DNA of 64,000 nucleotides from the NCBI GenBank assembly GCA_046309815.1, contig JBKCOJ010000010.1, positions 142,442-206,441 on the forward strand, written 5' to 3'. A program made the position numbers and the translations under genes. This DNA is from CAITNM01 sp021298215. Its GTDB lineage: Bacteria > Pseudomonadota > Alphaproteobacteria > Paracaedibacterales > CAITNM01. Below are positions 43,029-52,872 of the stretch, in pieces (position 1 is the stretch's first letter; every line of letters starts with the position of its first letter). The notes below the pieces were generated by a model, which worked only from the letters and a program-made list of their open reading frames with translations, made no database searches and was not told where the DNA came from.

Positions 43029-43916
43029 ATGAATTCGGGAATTTTTCTAGCTAGTTTATCTGGTGGTCTTTATGGAACACTTGGGCTCTTTGGCGTGTAT
43101 TTGCTTAAAGAAGGACTCGAGTTAAACGAGTTTCTTTTTTGGAGATTTCTTTTAGCCGTCGCTATTTTATTGCCTTTTCTAAATAAAAAGCAGCAATGGA
43201 AAGATATCTTTTCCAAAAAAGGTTTAACGGCAATAGGAATTTCTTCTATTTTTTATGCAAGTTCAACCAGTTTCTATTTTTACGCTATAGAATATATTGG
43301 CAGTGGCCTAGCAATGGTTCTTTTTTATTGTTACCCCGTATTTGTTGTTCTTTTGGATTGGCTCCATGGGAAAAACAAACCAGGGCGAGAAACCATTAAT
43401 GGACTAATTATTGTGCTGTTGGGTACTTTATTGCTAAGTGATCCACGCCACTGGAATTTAAGTATTGAAGGTATTGGTTGGGGGCTTTTCTGCGCTTTTG
43501 GGTTTGGTGTGTATTTTTACGGATCACAACGAGCTGTTAAAAAGTTATCCGTTCTGAGCAGCACCTTTTGCATTTGCTTTGGTAACTTTTTAACATTCTC
43601 ATTAATAATGCTTTGGAACGGCCATGTGTCGCTGCCAAAAACAGCATGGGCTCTGGGTAATATCGCAGGTCTTGCTATTCTATCCACAGTATTACCTATT
43701 TATCTTGTTTATGTTGCTCTTAAAACAATTGATAGTACAAAAGCATCTGTTCTTTCCGTTTTTGAGCCAATTGTAACGATTATTCTCGGCATTATCTTTT
43801 TGCACGAAACAATTTCACCCATTCAATATGCAGGTGTAATTGTCATTTTATTCGGTGTGTATATGGTTCAGCGCTGCAAAAAAGTCGTGGCTGCAATAGA
43901 GAGCTTACAAATCTAA
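43029..43916 (+). CDS. EamA/DMT-family transporter
   Basis: 295 residues with ten helices in two EamA halves. Typical parts are GLYGTLGLFGVYLLKEGLELNEFLFWRF at the N-terminus and the end-of-repeat motif SVFEPIVTIILGIIFLHETI. Substrate unknown. The upstream 95 bases are strongly T-rich. Its 3' end overlaps the convergent sucB by 12 bases, so the two transcripts are complementary there. It differs from the EamA protein at 21.7 kb in sequence and so is probably not a recent duplicate. Confidence 0.85.
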   Translation: MNSGIFLASLSGGLYGTLGLFGVYLLKEGLELNEFLFWRFLLAVAILLPFLNKKQQWKDIFSKKGLTAIGISSIFYASSTSFYFYAIEYIGSGLAMVLFYCYPVFVVLLDWLHGKNKPGRETINGLIIVLLGTLLLSDPRHWNLSIEGIGWGLFCAFGFGVYFYGSQRAVKKLSVLSSTFCICFGNFLTFSLIMLWNGHVSLPKTAWALGNIAGLAILSTVLPIYLVYVALKTIDSTKASVLSVFEPIVTIILGIIFLHETISPIQYAGVIVILFGVYMVQRCKKVVAAIESLQI

Positions 43917-45005
43917 TAGGAAACGTCCTGGATTTTCCAAGCATTCTTTAATGGTTACCAAAAACGTTACGGCGTCTTTGCCATCAATTAATCGGTGGTC
44001 ATAAGAAAGGGCGAGGTACATCATTGGCCTTACAACCACTTGTCCATTCAGGGCTATAGGGCGCTCTTGAATTTTGTGCATCCCCAGTATTGCTGATTGT
44101 GGAGGGTTAATGATAGGCGTGCTTAATAGGGATCCAAAAACACCACCATTAGTGATAGTGAACGTACCGCCCGTCATTTCATCAATGGTAAGATTTCCAT
44201 CACGAGCGCGAGTGCTCATTTCGGCAATAGATTTTTCAGCATCAGCAAGACTTAATTTATCTGCATCTCGGAGTATAGGAACGACTAAACCATTTGGTGT
44301 TGAAACGGCTACGCCTATATCAACATATGTTTTTGTAACAATGTCCTGCCCATCTATGCAGCTATTTAAAATCGGCTGCTCTTTAAGTGCTTGTACACAA
44401 GCTTTCACAAAAAATGACATAAAACCTAACTTTATGTCATGCTTTTTCTCAAAAGCATCTTTGTATAAAGTGCGGAGTTGTATAATCGCGCTCATGTCTA
44501 TTTCATTAAATGTAGTCAGCATTGCTGCGGTGTTTTGTGCGCTTTTTAAACGTTCGGCAATGCGTTGCCTTAACATACTCATGGGAGCGCGGAGTTCTTC
44601 ACGCTGAGTATTCGTATTGAAATTTGCCTTTTTAGTTTTTGCGGAATTAATAAACTGGTTTACATTGCTTTGGCCATGACGAGTTTCCTCCACAATTTTT
44701 CTTGTTGAAACTGGTTTTATTTTTTCGGCATTCATCTGAACCTCTTCAGTAGTTTTTTGAATTTTTCCAGGCGTAATTTTTGCAAGAATTTCCCCGATTT
44801 TCACATTGGTTCCTGGTTGGATTAAAGTTTTTGAAAGAGTACCATCTGCTGGAGCATACACTTCTAGCGTGACTTTATCAGTTTCAAGTTCAACTAAAGG
44901 AGTGTCAGCAGCAACTTCTTCCCCTGCATTTTTTAGCCATTTTCTCACTGTTGCTTCGGTAACCGATTCGCCTAATGCTGGAACACAAATATCAATATCT
45001 TTCAC
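43905..45005 (-). CDS. sucB: dihydrolipoyl succinyltransferase (2-oxoglutarate dehydrogenase E2)
   Basis: 366 residues, about 35-40 shorter than usual. The lipoyl domain (about 1-78) has ELETDKVTLEV with the lipoyl Lys. The catalytic domain (about 135-366) ends with SYDHRLIDGKDAV, the active-site His/Asp. The 55-residue linker between them (about 80-135) is polar and lacks the peripheral subunit-binding domain, whose hallmark GTGRDGRI is not found. Start is GTG, with AAGGAT upstream, directly after the sucA stop. It completes succinyl-CoA formation with E1. How E3 docks to this E2 is an open point. Confidence 0.92.
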   Translation of the reverse strand: MKDIDICVPALGESVTEATVRKWLKNAGEEVAADTPLVELETDKVTLEVYAPADGTLSKTLIQPGTNVKIGEILAKITPGKIQKTTEEVQMNAEKIKPVSTRKIVEETRHGQSNVNQFINSAKTKKANFNTNTQREELRAPMSMLRQRIAERLKSAQNTAAMLTTFNEIDMSAIIQLRTLYKDAFEKKHDIKLGFMSFFVKACVQALKEQPILNSCIDGQDIVTKTYVDIGVAVSTPNGLVVPILRDADKLSLADAEKSIAEMSTRARDGNLTIDEMTGGTFTITNGGVFGSLLSTPIINPPQSAILGMHKIQERPIALNGQVVVRPMMYLALSYDHRLIDGKDAVTFLVTIKECLENPGRFLLDL

Positions 45006-45008
45006 AAA

Positions 45009-47720
45009 TTATCCTTCTAATGATCCAAATAAAGCATATTGAATCACTTCATTCTGCTCTTTTTCATGGCGGCCTGCAATTCCTGTTGCTGGTGCTGCAG
45101 CAGCCTTTCTTCCAGCATAATAGGGGCGGGTGTGCTTTTTGTTAGAACGTTTTAAAACATCTTCTAAGCGACGATCGATAAAATTCCATGCTCCCATATT
45201 TTGTGGCTCTTCTTGGCACCATACAACGGGAATATCATCGTAGGCACTCAACGTATTAAGTAATTCAGACTCGGGAAATGGATAATATTGCTCAAGTCTC
45301 AAAAGAGCGAGGTTATTAATTTTTTGCTGCTCTCGGGCTTCTAACAAATCATAATAAATTTTACCGCTGCACAAAATAACACGGGTTGCTTTACATATCT
45401 CATTGTCAGTAATAACAGGTAAAAAGTATTTGCCAGAAGTCATGTCATCGAGTGATGAAACGGCCAACTTGTGACGTAGTAAAGATTTAGGCGTCATCAC
45501 AATTAACGGTTTTCTCCAGCTATTATGCAACTGACGCCTTAATACATGAAAGAAATTCGCAGGTGTTGTGCAATTTACAACGTGCATATTATCTTCGGCG
45601 CACAACTGTAAATAGCGTTCAAGGCGTGCTGATGAATGCTCGGGACCTTGTCCCTCCATTCCATGAGGTAGCAGCATAACGATACCTGACAAACGTGACC
45701 ATTTTTTCTCAGCAGAACTTATAAACTGATCAATAATTACTTGGGCGCCATTAGCAAAATCGCCAAACTGTGCTTCCCACAATACTAACGCGTCTGGGTT
45801 TGCAACGCTATAACCATAATCAAATCCTAAAACCGAAGCTTCTGTGAGTGGGCTATCTATGCCTTCAAATACTGCTTGTTTAACGCCTAGATTATTTAAA
45901 GGAATGTATTCATTACCATTTTCTTGATCAACCAAAATAGCATGACGATGTGAAAACGTGCCTCTGCAAGAGTCTTGACCGGAAAGGCGCACAATTTTTC
46001 CTTCGCTTAGTAGTGTGGCAAAAGCCAGCGCTTCTCCAGCGGCCCAATCAAGAGGAAGATCATCCTGAATGAGCTGTGTTCGATGATCAAATTGCTTTTT
46101 GATTTTGGAATTAATATAAAAATTTTCAGGTACTGAGTACAAAGCCAAGCTAAGTTTCTTAAGTAGCTTCTTATCAACGCCTGTTTCAATTTTTTCAAGC
46201 GCACTTTTCTTTATGCTGCTCCAACTACCTTCAAGCCAATCAGGCTTTTTATCTTTTTCATCAAGGACTGAAGATTCAAGTTCTTCAGTTAAAAGCTGCT
46301 GCGTAGACTGTTCAATTTCGGTAATCTGCTTGTCACTTAAGATACTATTATTTTTCAAATGCTCAACGTATTGGGTGCGAACTGTTTTGTGGCTTTTGAT
46401 AGTGTTATACATAATAGGTTGCGTGAAAGAAGGTTCGTCGGCTTCATTATGCCCATAGCGTCGGTAACAATTCATATCAACGATTGCGTCTACTTGAAAC
46501 TCGCGCACAAATTCTGCTGCTATGCTGCAAGCATGAATCACGTCTTCGGGATGATCCCCATTTACATGAAATATGGGGGCTTGCGTTACTTTTGCGATAT
46601 CAGATGCGTAAGCAGTGGAACGTGCTTTTGAAGGAGAGGTTGTAAAACCAATTTGATTATTAATAATAATATGGAGTGATCCACCCGTTTTATACCCTTC
46701 AAGTTCTGCTAATCCAAGTGTTTCGGCAACTAATCCTTGGCCTGCAAAAGCCCCATCTCCATGTAGGAGAATAGCGGCAATATTTTTGCGCTGGTAATCA
46801 TTTTTTCTGTCTTGTTTTGAACGAACTTTACCCAAAACAACAGGATTTACAGCCTCTAAATGCGATGGATTTGGGGTCAACGATAAATGAATTTGCTTTT
46901 CTAAAATTTTCCGATCAGAGGAATATCCTAAATGGTATTTAACATCGCCAGAACCTTCAAAGTCACTGGGCACCAAATTTTGCCCTTGAAATAAAGCTAA
47001 AATATGACGAATAGGTTGATGCAAAATATTGGCAAGTACGCTTAATCGGCCTCGATGTGCCATTCCAAGGCAAATTTCTTGCACCCCATCTTGAGTATAA
47101 ATTTCAAGAATTTTCTCTAGTGCCGGAATTAAGCTTTCGCCCCCTTCCAAACTAAATCTTTTTGCGCCTGGAAATTTTACATTTAAAAATTTTTCAAAAA
47201 ACTCCGCTTTTGTAAGATGTGTAAGAATTTTCTGGTAATCGGCAGTTGGTTCGATTAAATTTTCAACGCGCTCTTGGATCCAACTTCTTTTGGTTGGATC
47301 TTGAATATGCATAAATTCAATTCCAATCATACCACAGTATATTTTTTTTAGTTTTTCTAAAATGGTACGAAGATTAGCTCCAAAAGCTAATACGTTATCG
47401 GTATAAACCGGCTGATCGTAATCATGCGAAGTAATGCCATAAGTTGCTGGATCAAGCTCAGGGAGTGCCTTTGGTTGTTGTAGACATAAGGGGTCTAAAT
47501 TAGCTGCCAGATGCCCATATTCTCTATAAGCTTGGATAAGCTTAAAGACCTGAAGCGCTTGAACGATAGACTTTTCATCAATGGAAGTACTGGATGTATT
47601 AGATGAGAAATCTTGGAAAACGCGTTGCCACTTAGGTTCAACTGAGCTTGGGTTACGCTTATATTGCTGATAAAGATTGCTTAAATACGTAGCATTTTCA
47701 CCAGAAATTGCGTCATTCAT
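45009..47720 (-). CDS. sucA: 2-oxoglutarate dehydrogenase E1 component
   Basis: 903 residues, thiamine diphosphate-dependent E1 that decarboxylates 2-oxoglutarate and loads the E2 lipoyl arm. The N-terminal segment ATYLSNLYQQYKRNPSSVEP is conserved. The ThDP core includes GMAHRGRLSVLAN, HLGYSSDR, HGDGAFAGQGLV (ThDP-Mg motif) and the late GMEGQGPEHSSARLERYLQ. The start overlaps the sucD stop (TAATG). It sits in the mdh-sucC-sucD-sucA-sucB unit, the classic alphaproteobacterial TCA order. Confidence 0.97.
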   Translation of the reverse strand: MNDAISGENATYLSNLYQQYKRNPSSVEPKWQRVFQDFSSNTSSTSIDEKSIVQALQVFKLIQAYREYGHLAANLDPLCLQQPKALPELDPATYGITSHDYDQPVYTDNVLAFGANLRTILEKLKKIYCGMIGIEFMHIQDPTKRSWIQERVENLIEPTADYQKILTHLTKAEFFEKFLNVKFPGAKRFSLEGGESLIPALEKILEIYTQDGVQEICLGMAHRGRLSVLANILHQPIRHILALFQGQNLVPSDFEGSGDVKYHLGYSSDRKILEKQIHLSLTPNPSHLEAVNPVVLGKVRSKQDRKNDYQRKNIAAILLHGDGAFAGQGLVAETLGLAELEGYKTGGSLHIIINNQIGFTTSPSKARSTAYASDIAKVTQAPIFHVNGDHPEDVIHACSIAAEFVREFQVDAIVDMNCYRRYGHNEADEPSFTQPIMYNTIKSHKTVRTQYVEHLKNNSILSDKQITEIEQSTQQLLTEELESSVLDEKDKKPDWLEGSWSSIKKSALEKIETGVDKKLLKKLSLALYSVPENFYINSKIKKQFDHRTQLIQDDLPLDWAAGEALAFATLLSEGKIVRLSGQDSCRGTFSHRHAILVDQENGNEYIPLNNLGVKQAVFEGIDSPLTEASVLGFDYGYSVANPDALVLWEAQFGDFANGAQVIIDQFISSAEKKWSRLSGIVMLLPHGMEGQGPEHSSARLERYLQLCAEDNMHVVNCTTPANFFHVLRRQLHNSWRKPLIVMTPKSLLRHKLAVSSLDDMTSGKYFLPVITDNEICKATRVILCSGKIYYDLLEAREQQKINNLALLRLEQYYPFPESELLNTLSAYDDIPVVWCQEEPQNMGAWNFIDRRLEDVLKRSNKKHTRPYYAGRKAAAAPATGIAGRHEKEQNEVIQYALFGSLEG

Positions 47721-48607
47721 TAAAATTGCTCCATCGCTTTTTTCATGGCTTCTCCCATATGCGCAGGGGTAGGAGAAGTGGCAATACCACGTGCTTTTAA
47801 AAACGCAATTTTTTCAGCTGCATTGTCTTCTTTGCCAGAAGCTATTGCTCCAGCATGACCCATGCGCCTTCCTGCTGGTGCTGTAACTCCGGCAATAAAC
47901 GCAGCTATTGGTTTTTTTATACCTTTTTTTGCTTGGTGTGCAACAAATTCAGCTGCAATCTGTTCATCCTGACCGCCGATTTCACCAATAAGCAAAATGC
48001 CATGCGTATCATCGTCATTGTAAAACATTTCAATGACATCAATAAAATTTAGGCCTTTTACTGGATCACCACCAATGCCAACGCAGGTACTTTGGCCAAG
48101 CCCTATCTGGGTTGTTTGATGTACGGCCTCATAGGTCAGAGTTCCTGATCGTGAAACGATGCCAATCTTTCCTTGCTGATGAATAAATCCAGGCATAATA
48201 CCAATTTTGCATGCACCTGGCGTGATGATCCCTGGGCAATTGGGGCCAATGAGGTAAGATTTCTTTGATTGTAATGTCTGCTTTACGTGCACCATATCAT
48301 GCACAGGGATACCCTCTGTAATGCATACAATAATCTCAATACCAGCATCAGCTGCTTCCAAAATAGCGTCAGCTGCATAAGGCGCTGGCACATAAATCAT
48401 CGTGGCATTTGCTCCTGTTTTTTCAACAGCTTGACGCGCGGTATCAAAAACGGGTCTCTCAAGATGCATGGTGCCTCCTTTTCCAGGAGTAATCCCACCA
48501 ACTATTTGAGTGCCATAAGCAATTGCCTGTTCGCTATGAAAGGTGCCTTGTTTACCCGTAAATCCCTGACAGATAACTTTGGTGTTTTTATCAACAAGAA
48601 TGGCCAT
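47720..48607 (-). CDS. sucD: succinyl-CoA ligase, alpha subunit
   Basis: 295 residues. With SucC it makes succinate and ATP (or GTP) from succinyl-CoA. The CoA-binding Rossmann half begins CQGFTGKQGTFHSEQAI; the phosphohistidine segment is RMGHAGAIASGKEDNA. SRSGTLTYEAVHQT and the GGDPVKG loop are also present. It overlaps both sucC and sucA by TAATG junctions, so the subunits are translationally coupled. Confidence 0.97.
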   Translation of the reverse strand: MAILVDKNTKVICQGFTGKQGTFHSEQAIAYGTQIVGGITPGKGGTMHLERPVFDTARQAVEKTGANATMIYVPAPYAADAILEAADAGIEIIVCITEGIPVHDMVHVKQTLQSKKSYLIGPNCPGIITPGACKIGIMPGFIHQQGKIGIVSRSGTLTYEAVHQTTQIGLGQSTCVGIGGDPVKGLNFIDVIEMFYNDDDTHGILLIGEIGGQDEQIAAEFVAHQAKKGIKKPIAAFIAGVTAPAGRRMGHAGAIASGKEDNAAEKIAFLKARGIATSPTPAHMGEAMKKAMEQF

Positions 48608-49770
48608 TACGAACTCCTCGTCGCTGAAACAACTTTTTGTGCGGCTTCTTCTAAGCCATCTGCAGCAATGATATTTAATCCTGATTCATCAAGTATTTTT
48701 TTGCCAATATCTTTATTCGTGCCTTGAAGTCGCACCACTAAAGGTACTTGCAATTTCATTTCTGATGCTGCTGCAACAATGCCTTGCGCGATAATATCAC
48801 AGCGCATAATGCCGCCAAAAATATTAACAAGAATGGCTTTTACGCCTTCGTCTTTTAAAATAATTTGAAATGCTTTTGTAACGCGTTCTTTATCGGCACT
48901 TCCCCCGACGTCAAGAAAGTTTGCAGGTTCTCCTCCATAATGTTTAATGATATCCATGGTTGCCATCGCCAGTCCTGCGCCATTTACCAGACAACCAATG
49001 TTACCATCAAGTTTCACGTAGCTTAAGTCATTCGCTTTTGCTTGTGTTTCGGATGGATCTTCTTCGAAAGGATCATGCAATTGTTGTATTGATGCTTGGC
49101 GATATAGCGCATTAACATCAAAGCTCACCTTTGCATCTAGGGCCAATAAAGAATCTTCTTTCGTAATTACCAGAGGATTAATTTCGACTAAGCTACAGTC
49201 ACAAGTAATATAAAACTGATAAAGTTTTTGCAGCAATTCTAAGATTTCTTTTGCTTTATGCGGAATTCCAAATGTAGAGGCAACTTGCCGCGCATGGTAG
49301 CCTTGAATTCCTGAAGCTGCAGAAACCGTCATATTAACAATTTTTTCAGGATGCTTTTCGGCGACGTCTTCTATTTCTACACCCCCTTCAGCAGAGGCAA
49401 TAATGCACGTCTGACTGGCGTTTCTACTCAAAACAAAGCTTAAATAAAAGGCTCTACCAACGTTTGCTGCGCTTTCTACGTAAACTTTTCGAACAATTTG
49501 TCCTTGAGGTCCTGTTTGATGAGTAACAAGAGTCGAGCCTAATAAAGAATTTGTGTAATCTCTGACTTCTTCTTTACTTTTGCAAAGTTTTACACCACCA
49601 GCCTTACCCCGTCCTCCAGCATGAATTTGTGCTTTAACTACCCAAATAGTACCGCCAAGCTTTTTAGTAATTTCTATCGCTTCTTCTGTGTTGTGAGCAA
49701 CTTCTCCAGCGCCTACGGGAATACCGTATTTTCTAAAGAGTTCTTTTGCTTGGTATTCGTGAATATTCAT
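48607..49770 (-). CDS. sucC: succinyl-CoA ligase, beta subunit
   Basis: 387 residues with an ATP-grasp fold. The start MNIHEYQAKELFRKYGIPVG is typical. VVKAQIHAGGRGKAGGVK forms the nucleotide-binding loop, and the C-terminal power helix region has FLDVGGSADKERV and NIFGGIMRCD. It follows mdh without a gap (adjacent stop and start) and overlaps sucD. Confidence 0.97.
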   Translation of the reverse strand: MNIHEYQAKELFRKYGIPVGAGEVAHNTEEAIEITKKLGGTIWVVKAQIHAGGRGKAGGVKLCKSKEEVRDYTNSLLGSTLVTHQTGPQGQIVRKVYVESAANVGRAFYLSFVLSRNASQTCIIASAEGGVEIEDVAEKHPEKIVNMTVSAASGIQGYHARQVASTFGIPHKAKEILELLQKLYQFYITCDCSLVEINPLVITKEDSLLALDAKVSFDVNALYRQASIQQLHDPFEEDPSETQAKANDLSYVKLDGNIGCLVNGAGLAMATMDIIKHYGGEPANFLDVGGSADKERVTKAFQIILKDEGVKAILVNIFGGIMRCDIIAQGIVAAASEMKLQVPLVVRLQGTNKDIGKKILDESGLNIIAADGLEEAAQKVVSATRSS

Positions 49771-50724
49771 TTACAACCCAAGATCTGTGCAAGCTTGTGT
49801 TAAAGATCTGACTGATTCAACAGACTGTTGCAGCTGCTTCTTTTCTTCTGTATTTAAAGGAATCTCTAATACTTTTTCAACGCCATTTTTTCCAATAATA
49901 GCGGGAACGCCGACATAAAGATCTTTAACTCCATATTCTCCTCCAAGATGTGCAGCACAAGGAAGAATACGACGTTGATCAAATAAATAACTCTCGACCA
50001 TTTGCAAAACGCTTGTTGCTGGAGAATAAAAGGCAGATCCTGTTTTTAGTAAATTAACAATTTCTGCTCCAGCATTTCGTGTGCGGTTAATGATAGCATC
50101 AAGTGTATCTTTGCTAAGCCAACCATTTTCTACAAAGTAAGAAAGGGGGATTCCTGAAATAGTTGTATAACGAGGCATTGGAACCATGCTATCGCCATGG
50201 CCTCCTAATACGAAGGTTTGAATATCCTGCACGGAAACATTGAGAGCTTCACTTAAAAAGCATTTGAAACGTCCAGAATCTAATACGCCAGCCATTCCCA
50301 CAACCATATTTGGCTTAAACGCTGTAGCCTTTTGCATAAGCCAAACCATGGCATCTAGTGGATTGGTGACGACAACTACGAAACTTGTTGGGGCATATTT
50401 TCTAATATTTTCAGCAGCTATGCAGATGATTTTAGCATTAACACTTAATAAGTCATCACGGGACATGCCGGGTTTTCTGGCAATGCCGGCGGTTACAATC
50501 ACGACATCTGCGTCTTTTATACAGTTGTAATCCTGACTTCCTGATACAACGTAGTGTTTATGCTCAGCACTTAAGGCTTGAGCTAAATCAAGAGCTTTAC
50601 CTTGAGGAATGCCTTCGGCTACGTCAATGAGTACAACCTCACCGAGATTTCGCTGAAGAATGAGATGTGCAAGGGTTCCCCCAATATTGCCGCTACCGAT
50701 TAAAGCTATTTTGGGGAGATTCAC
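49771..50724 (-). CDS. mdh: malate dehydrogenase
   Basis: 317 residues, the LDH-like MDH type used by Alphaproteobacteria. The NAD loop is ALIGSGNIGGTLAHL, the catalytic His is in VLGGHGDSMVPM, and the Arg for malate specificity is in GIARKPGMSRDDLL. It begins with GTG at 50724 preceded by AAGGAT, ten bases after the esterase stop. It is the first TCA gene of the operon and links malate oxidation to the succinyl-CoA steps. Confidence 0.96.
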   Translation of the reverse strand: MNLPKIALIGSGNIGGTLAHLILQRNLGEVVLIDVAEGIPQGKALDLAQALSAEHKHYVVSGSQDYNCIKDADVVIVTAGIARKPGMSRDDLLSVNAKIICIAAENIRKYAPTSFVVVVTNPLDAMVWLMQKATAFKPNMVVGMAGVLDSGRFKCFLSEALNVSVQDIQTFVLGGHGDSMVPMPRYTTISGIPLSYFVENGWLSKDTLDAIINRTRNAGAEIVNLLKTGSAFYSPATSVLQMVESYLFDQRRILPCAAHLGGEYGVKDLYVGVPAIIGKNGVEKVLEIPLNTEEKKQLQQSVESVRSLTQACTDLGL

Positions 50725-50734
50725 AGATGTATCC

Positions 50735-51391
50735 TTATAACGCTATAGGTTGATCTTGTTGCTGGTGACGTATAAAATCAAGTCCTGCCATTAGGCCGGA
50801 CTCATCAATACTGTGTCCAAGCCCATGGCATGTTTTTGTCATAACATTTACACCAAGCTGACGCAACTGGGATTGTGCTATTTGTAACGTGCCGTATGGA
50901 ACCACAGTGTCAGCGGTTCCATGAACAAGGAGAATTGGTGTTGACGATAAAGAAGAAACATTTGCTGGCGGATAAAATGCGCCAGAATACCCAATAATTC
51001 CCCCAAGCTTAGAAATACAAAAAAGCATTTCTAATGCAAGCATAGTACCTTGCGAAAAGCCAACAAGAATTAAATCAGAAGGCAATAATCGATATTCAGC
51101 AAGCAGTGCGGTGATAAATCGCTTTAAATGTGGCCGTGCTTTATCTAAGCCTGCGCGAATATTTAAAGGATTAAAATCGCTTAAACCAAACCACTGATAC
51201 CCTTCGCCATAAGGATTGATATCGCTTAATTCAATGCCATTAGGAGAGAAAAAAGCCGTGTGCTCAAGATTTTTTTGCCAAATACGACCTATTTCAAGCA
51301 GATCATCTCCATTTGAACCATATCCATGTAAGAAGAGAACAATTTTCTTTGGTGTTCCTTTGGGCAGTAGGCATGGACAATTTTCAAACAA
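50735..51391 (-). CDS. alpha/beta-hydrolase, phospholipase/carboxylesterase family
   Basis: 218 residues. The oxyanion region is LFLHGYGSNGDDLLEI, the nucleophile elbow is VGFSQGTMLAL (Ser), the Asp lies in LVHGTADTVVPYG and the His in CHGLGHSIDESGL, giving a full catalytic triad. The family includes lysophospholipases and carboxylesterases with broad substrates. It appears to start with TTG at 51391; the ribosome site is weak. It precedes mdh by 10 bases and is the likely first gene of the TCA operon. Confidence 0.9.
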   Translation of the reverse strand: MFENCPCLLPKGTPKKIVLFLHGYGSNGDDLLEIGRIWQKNLEHTAFFSPNGIELSDINPYGEGYQWFGLSDFNPLNIRAGLDKARPHLKRFITALLAEYRLLPSDLILVGFSQGTMLALEMLFCISKLGGIIGYSGAFYPPANVSSLSSTPILLVHGTADTVVPYGTLQIAQSQLRQLGVNVMTKTCHGLGHSIDESGLMAGLDFIRHQQQDQPIAL

Positions 51392-51547
51392 TTTTATAAC
51401 TACTTCTAAACCTTATTATTATTAGACCAAAATATAATTCAGATGGCAATGTTGCAAAGAATAAGGCGAACCAACTTTCATATAATAAATTGATTAAGGG
51501 CAAAGATTTTTGTACACTGCCCAGTATTATTCATAAAATAACAAATC

Positions 51548-52810
51548 ATGCTTGGTTTTTGGCAACTTGTTGCCTTGGTTGTAGGAAATTTGGTTGGTAG
51601 TGGTGTACTTATGCTGCCGGCTACCTTAGCTCCCTACGGCGCTATTTCTTTTTCTGGATGGATTGCGACCTCTATTGGTGCAATTCTTCTGTCTCTTGTT
51701 TTTTGCCAGTTGTGCAGTAAGCACCCGCGCACCGGCGGTCCGCATGTTTATGTTGAAGAAGCATTTGGAAAAAATGCTGGATTTTATATTGCATGGGTGT
51801 ATTGGATTTTAGCATGGATTGGCTATGCAGCGCTTGTTTCGGCAGCGATGGGATGTCTTACAACTGTTTGTGGGCCTCTCTCTAAGCCTGTTTTATTGGG
51901 TCTTGAAATTCTCATTATTGTTGTGTTTACAGCAATTAATCTCTGTCAGATTTCTTTTGCTGGTCGCGTTGAATTGGTGCTGACTATTGTAAAAATTCTG
52001 CCACTAATCATTCTACCGGTTATTGCACTTTTTTCGATTAAATCTGAGTATTTATTTGCCATGCCAACCACGGATCAGTCTTATATGTCTTCCATGGCAA
52101 GCGCGGTGATGCTAATGATTTTTGCTTTTATGGGTTTTGAAACAGCCACTGTTCCCAGTGAAGAAGTAGAAAACGCGCGGCGTACTATTCCAAAAGCAAC
52201 TATCGTTGGAACTCTCATTGCAGCTGCTATCTATATTTTAGGAACTGTTAGTATGCTTGGCCATATCCCATTCTCAGAATTGGCCCAATCAAAAGCCCCA
52301 TATGCTGATTTAGCAGCTTGTGTATTTGGTGGAAATTGGTATTGCTTTGTGGCAGGAGCTGGCGTGTTATGCGCTTTAGGCGCTTTAAATGGATGGATGC
52401 TTATTGGAGGTCGTATCGCCTATGGGGCTGCGCAAGATGGCATTTTTCCCAAAGTATTTTTGAAAAAGGATAAGTATGGAGCGCCAAGTGCTTCTATCAT
52501 TATTTCATCCCTTTGCACGATTCCTTTTTTGGTACTTTCTGTAAGTGAAAGCTTGGTTGAGCAGTTTAATTTTGTTGTCTCTATTAGTTCATCCTTAGTT
52601 CTTATTGTGTATTTAGCATGCGCTTTGGCGTATTTGAAATTTCTAAAAGAATATCAAAAAGCTAAACCAAAACATTGGCTTTTGGGCGTAGCATCCACCG
52701 TATTTTGTCTGTGGGTGTTAAGTTCCATCAGTTTGGAAATGACGCTGTATTCATTAACCGTTTTCTTTGTTGGTATTCCCTTGCGCATGTATATGGGGCG
52801 AAAGATTTAG
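51548..52810 (+). CDS. APC-family amino acid permease/antiporter
   Basis: 420 residues with 12 helices. The helix-1 substrate loop is GNLVGSGVLMLPATLAPYG, the family's unwound segment; MLMIFAFMGFETATVPSEEVENARR in helix 6 is another hallmark. The closest pattern is the basic amino acid/polyamine antiporter group (AdiC, ArcD, PotE-like), though the residue that decides the substrate cannot be read safely. It is divergent from the esterase-mdh operon, with 156 bases between them. Confidence 0.85.
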   Translation: MLGFWQLVALVVGNLVGSGVLMLPATLAPYGAISFSGWIATSIGAILLSLVFCQLCSKHPRTGGPHVYVEEAFGKNAGFYIAWVYWILAWIGYAALVSAAMGCLTTVCGPLSKPVLLGLEILIIVVFTAINLCQISFAGRVELVLTIVKILPLIILPVIALFSIKSEYLFAMPTTDQSYMSSMASAVMLMIFAFMGFETATVPSEEVENARRTIPKATIVGTLIAAAIYILGTVSMLGHIPFSELAQSKAPYADLAACVFGGNWYCFVAGAGVLCALGALNGWMLIGGRIAYGAAQDGIFPKVFLKKDKYGAPSASIIISSLCTIPFLVLSVSESLVEQFNFVVSISSSLVLIVYLACALAYLKFLKEYQKAKPKHWLLGVASTVFCLWVLSSISLEMTLYSLTVFFVGIPLRMYMGRKI

Positions 52811-52872
52811 CTTAGGAATCTATTAACGCTATTTCTGTATAATCATACAGATCTACATAACTTTAGCTTGTA

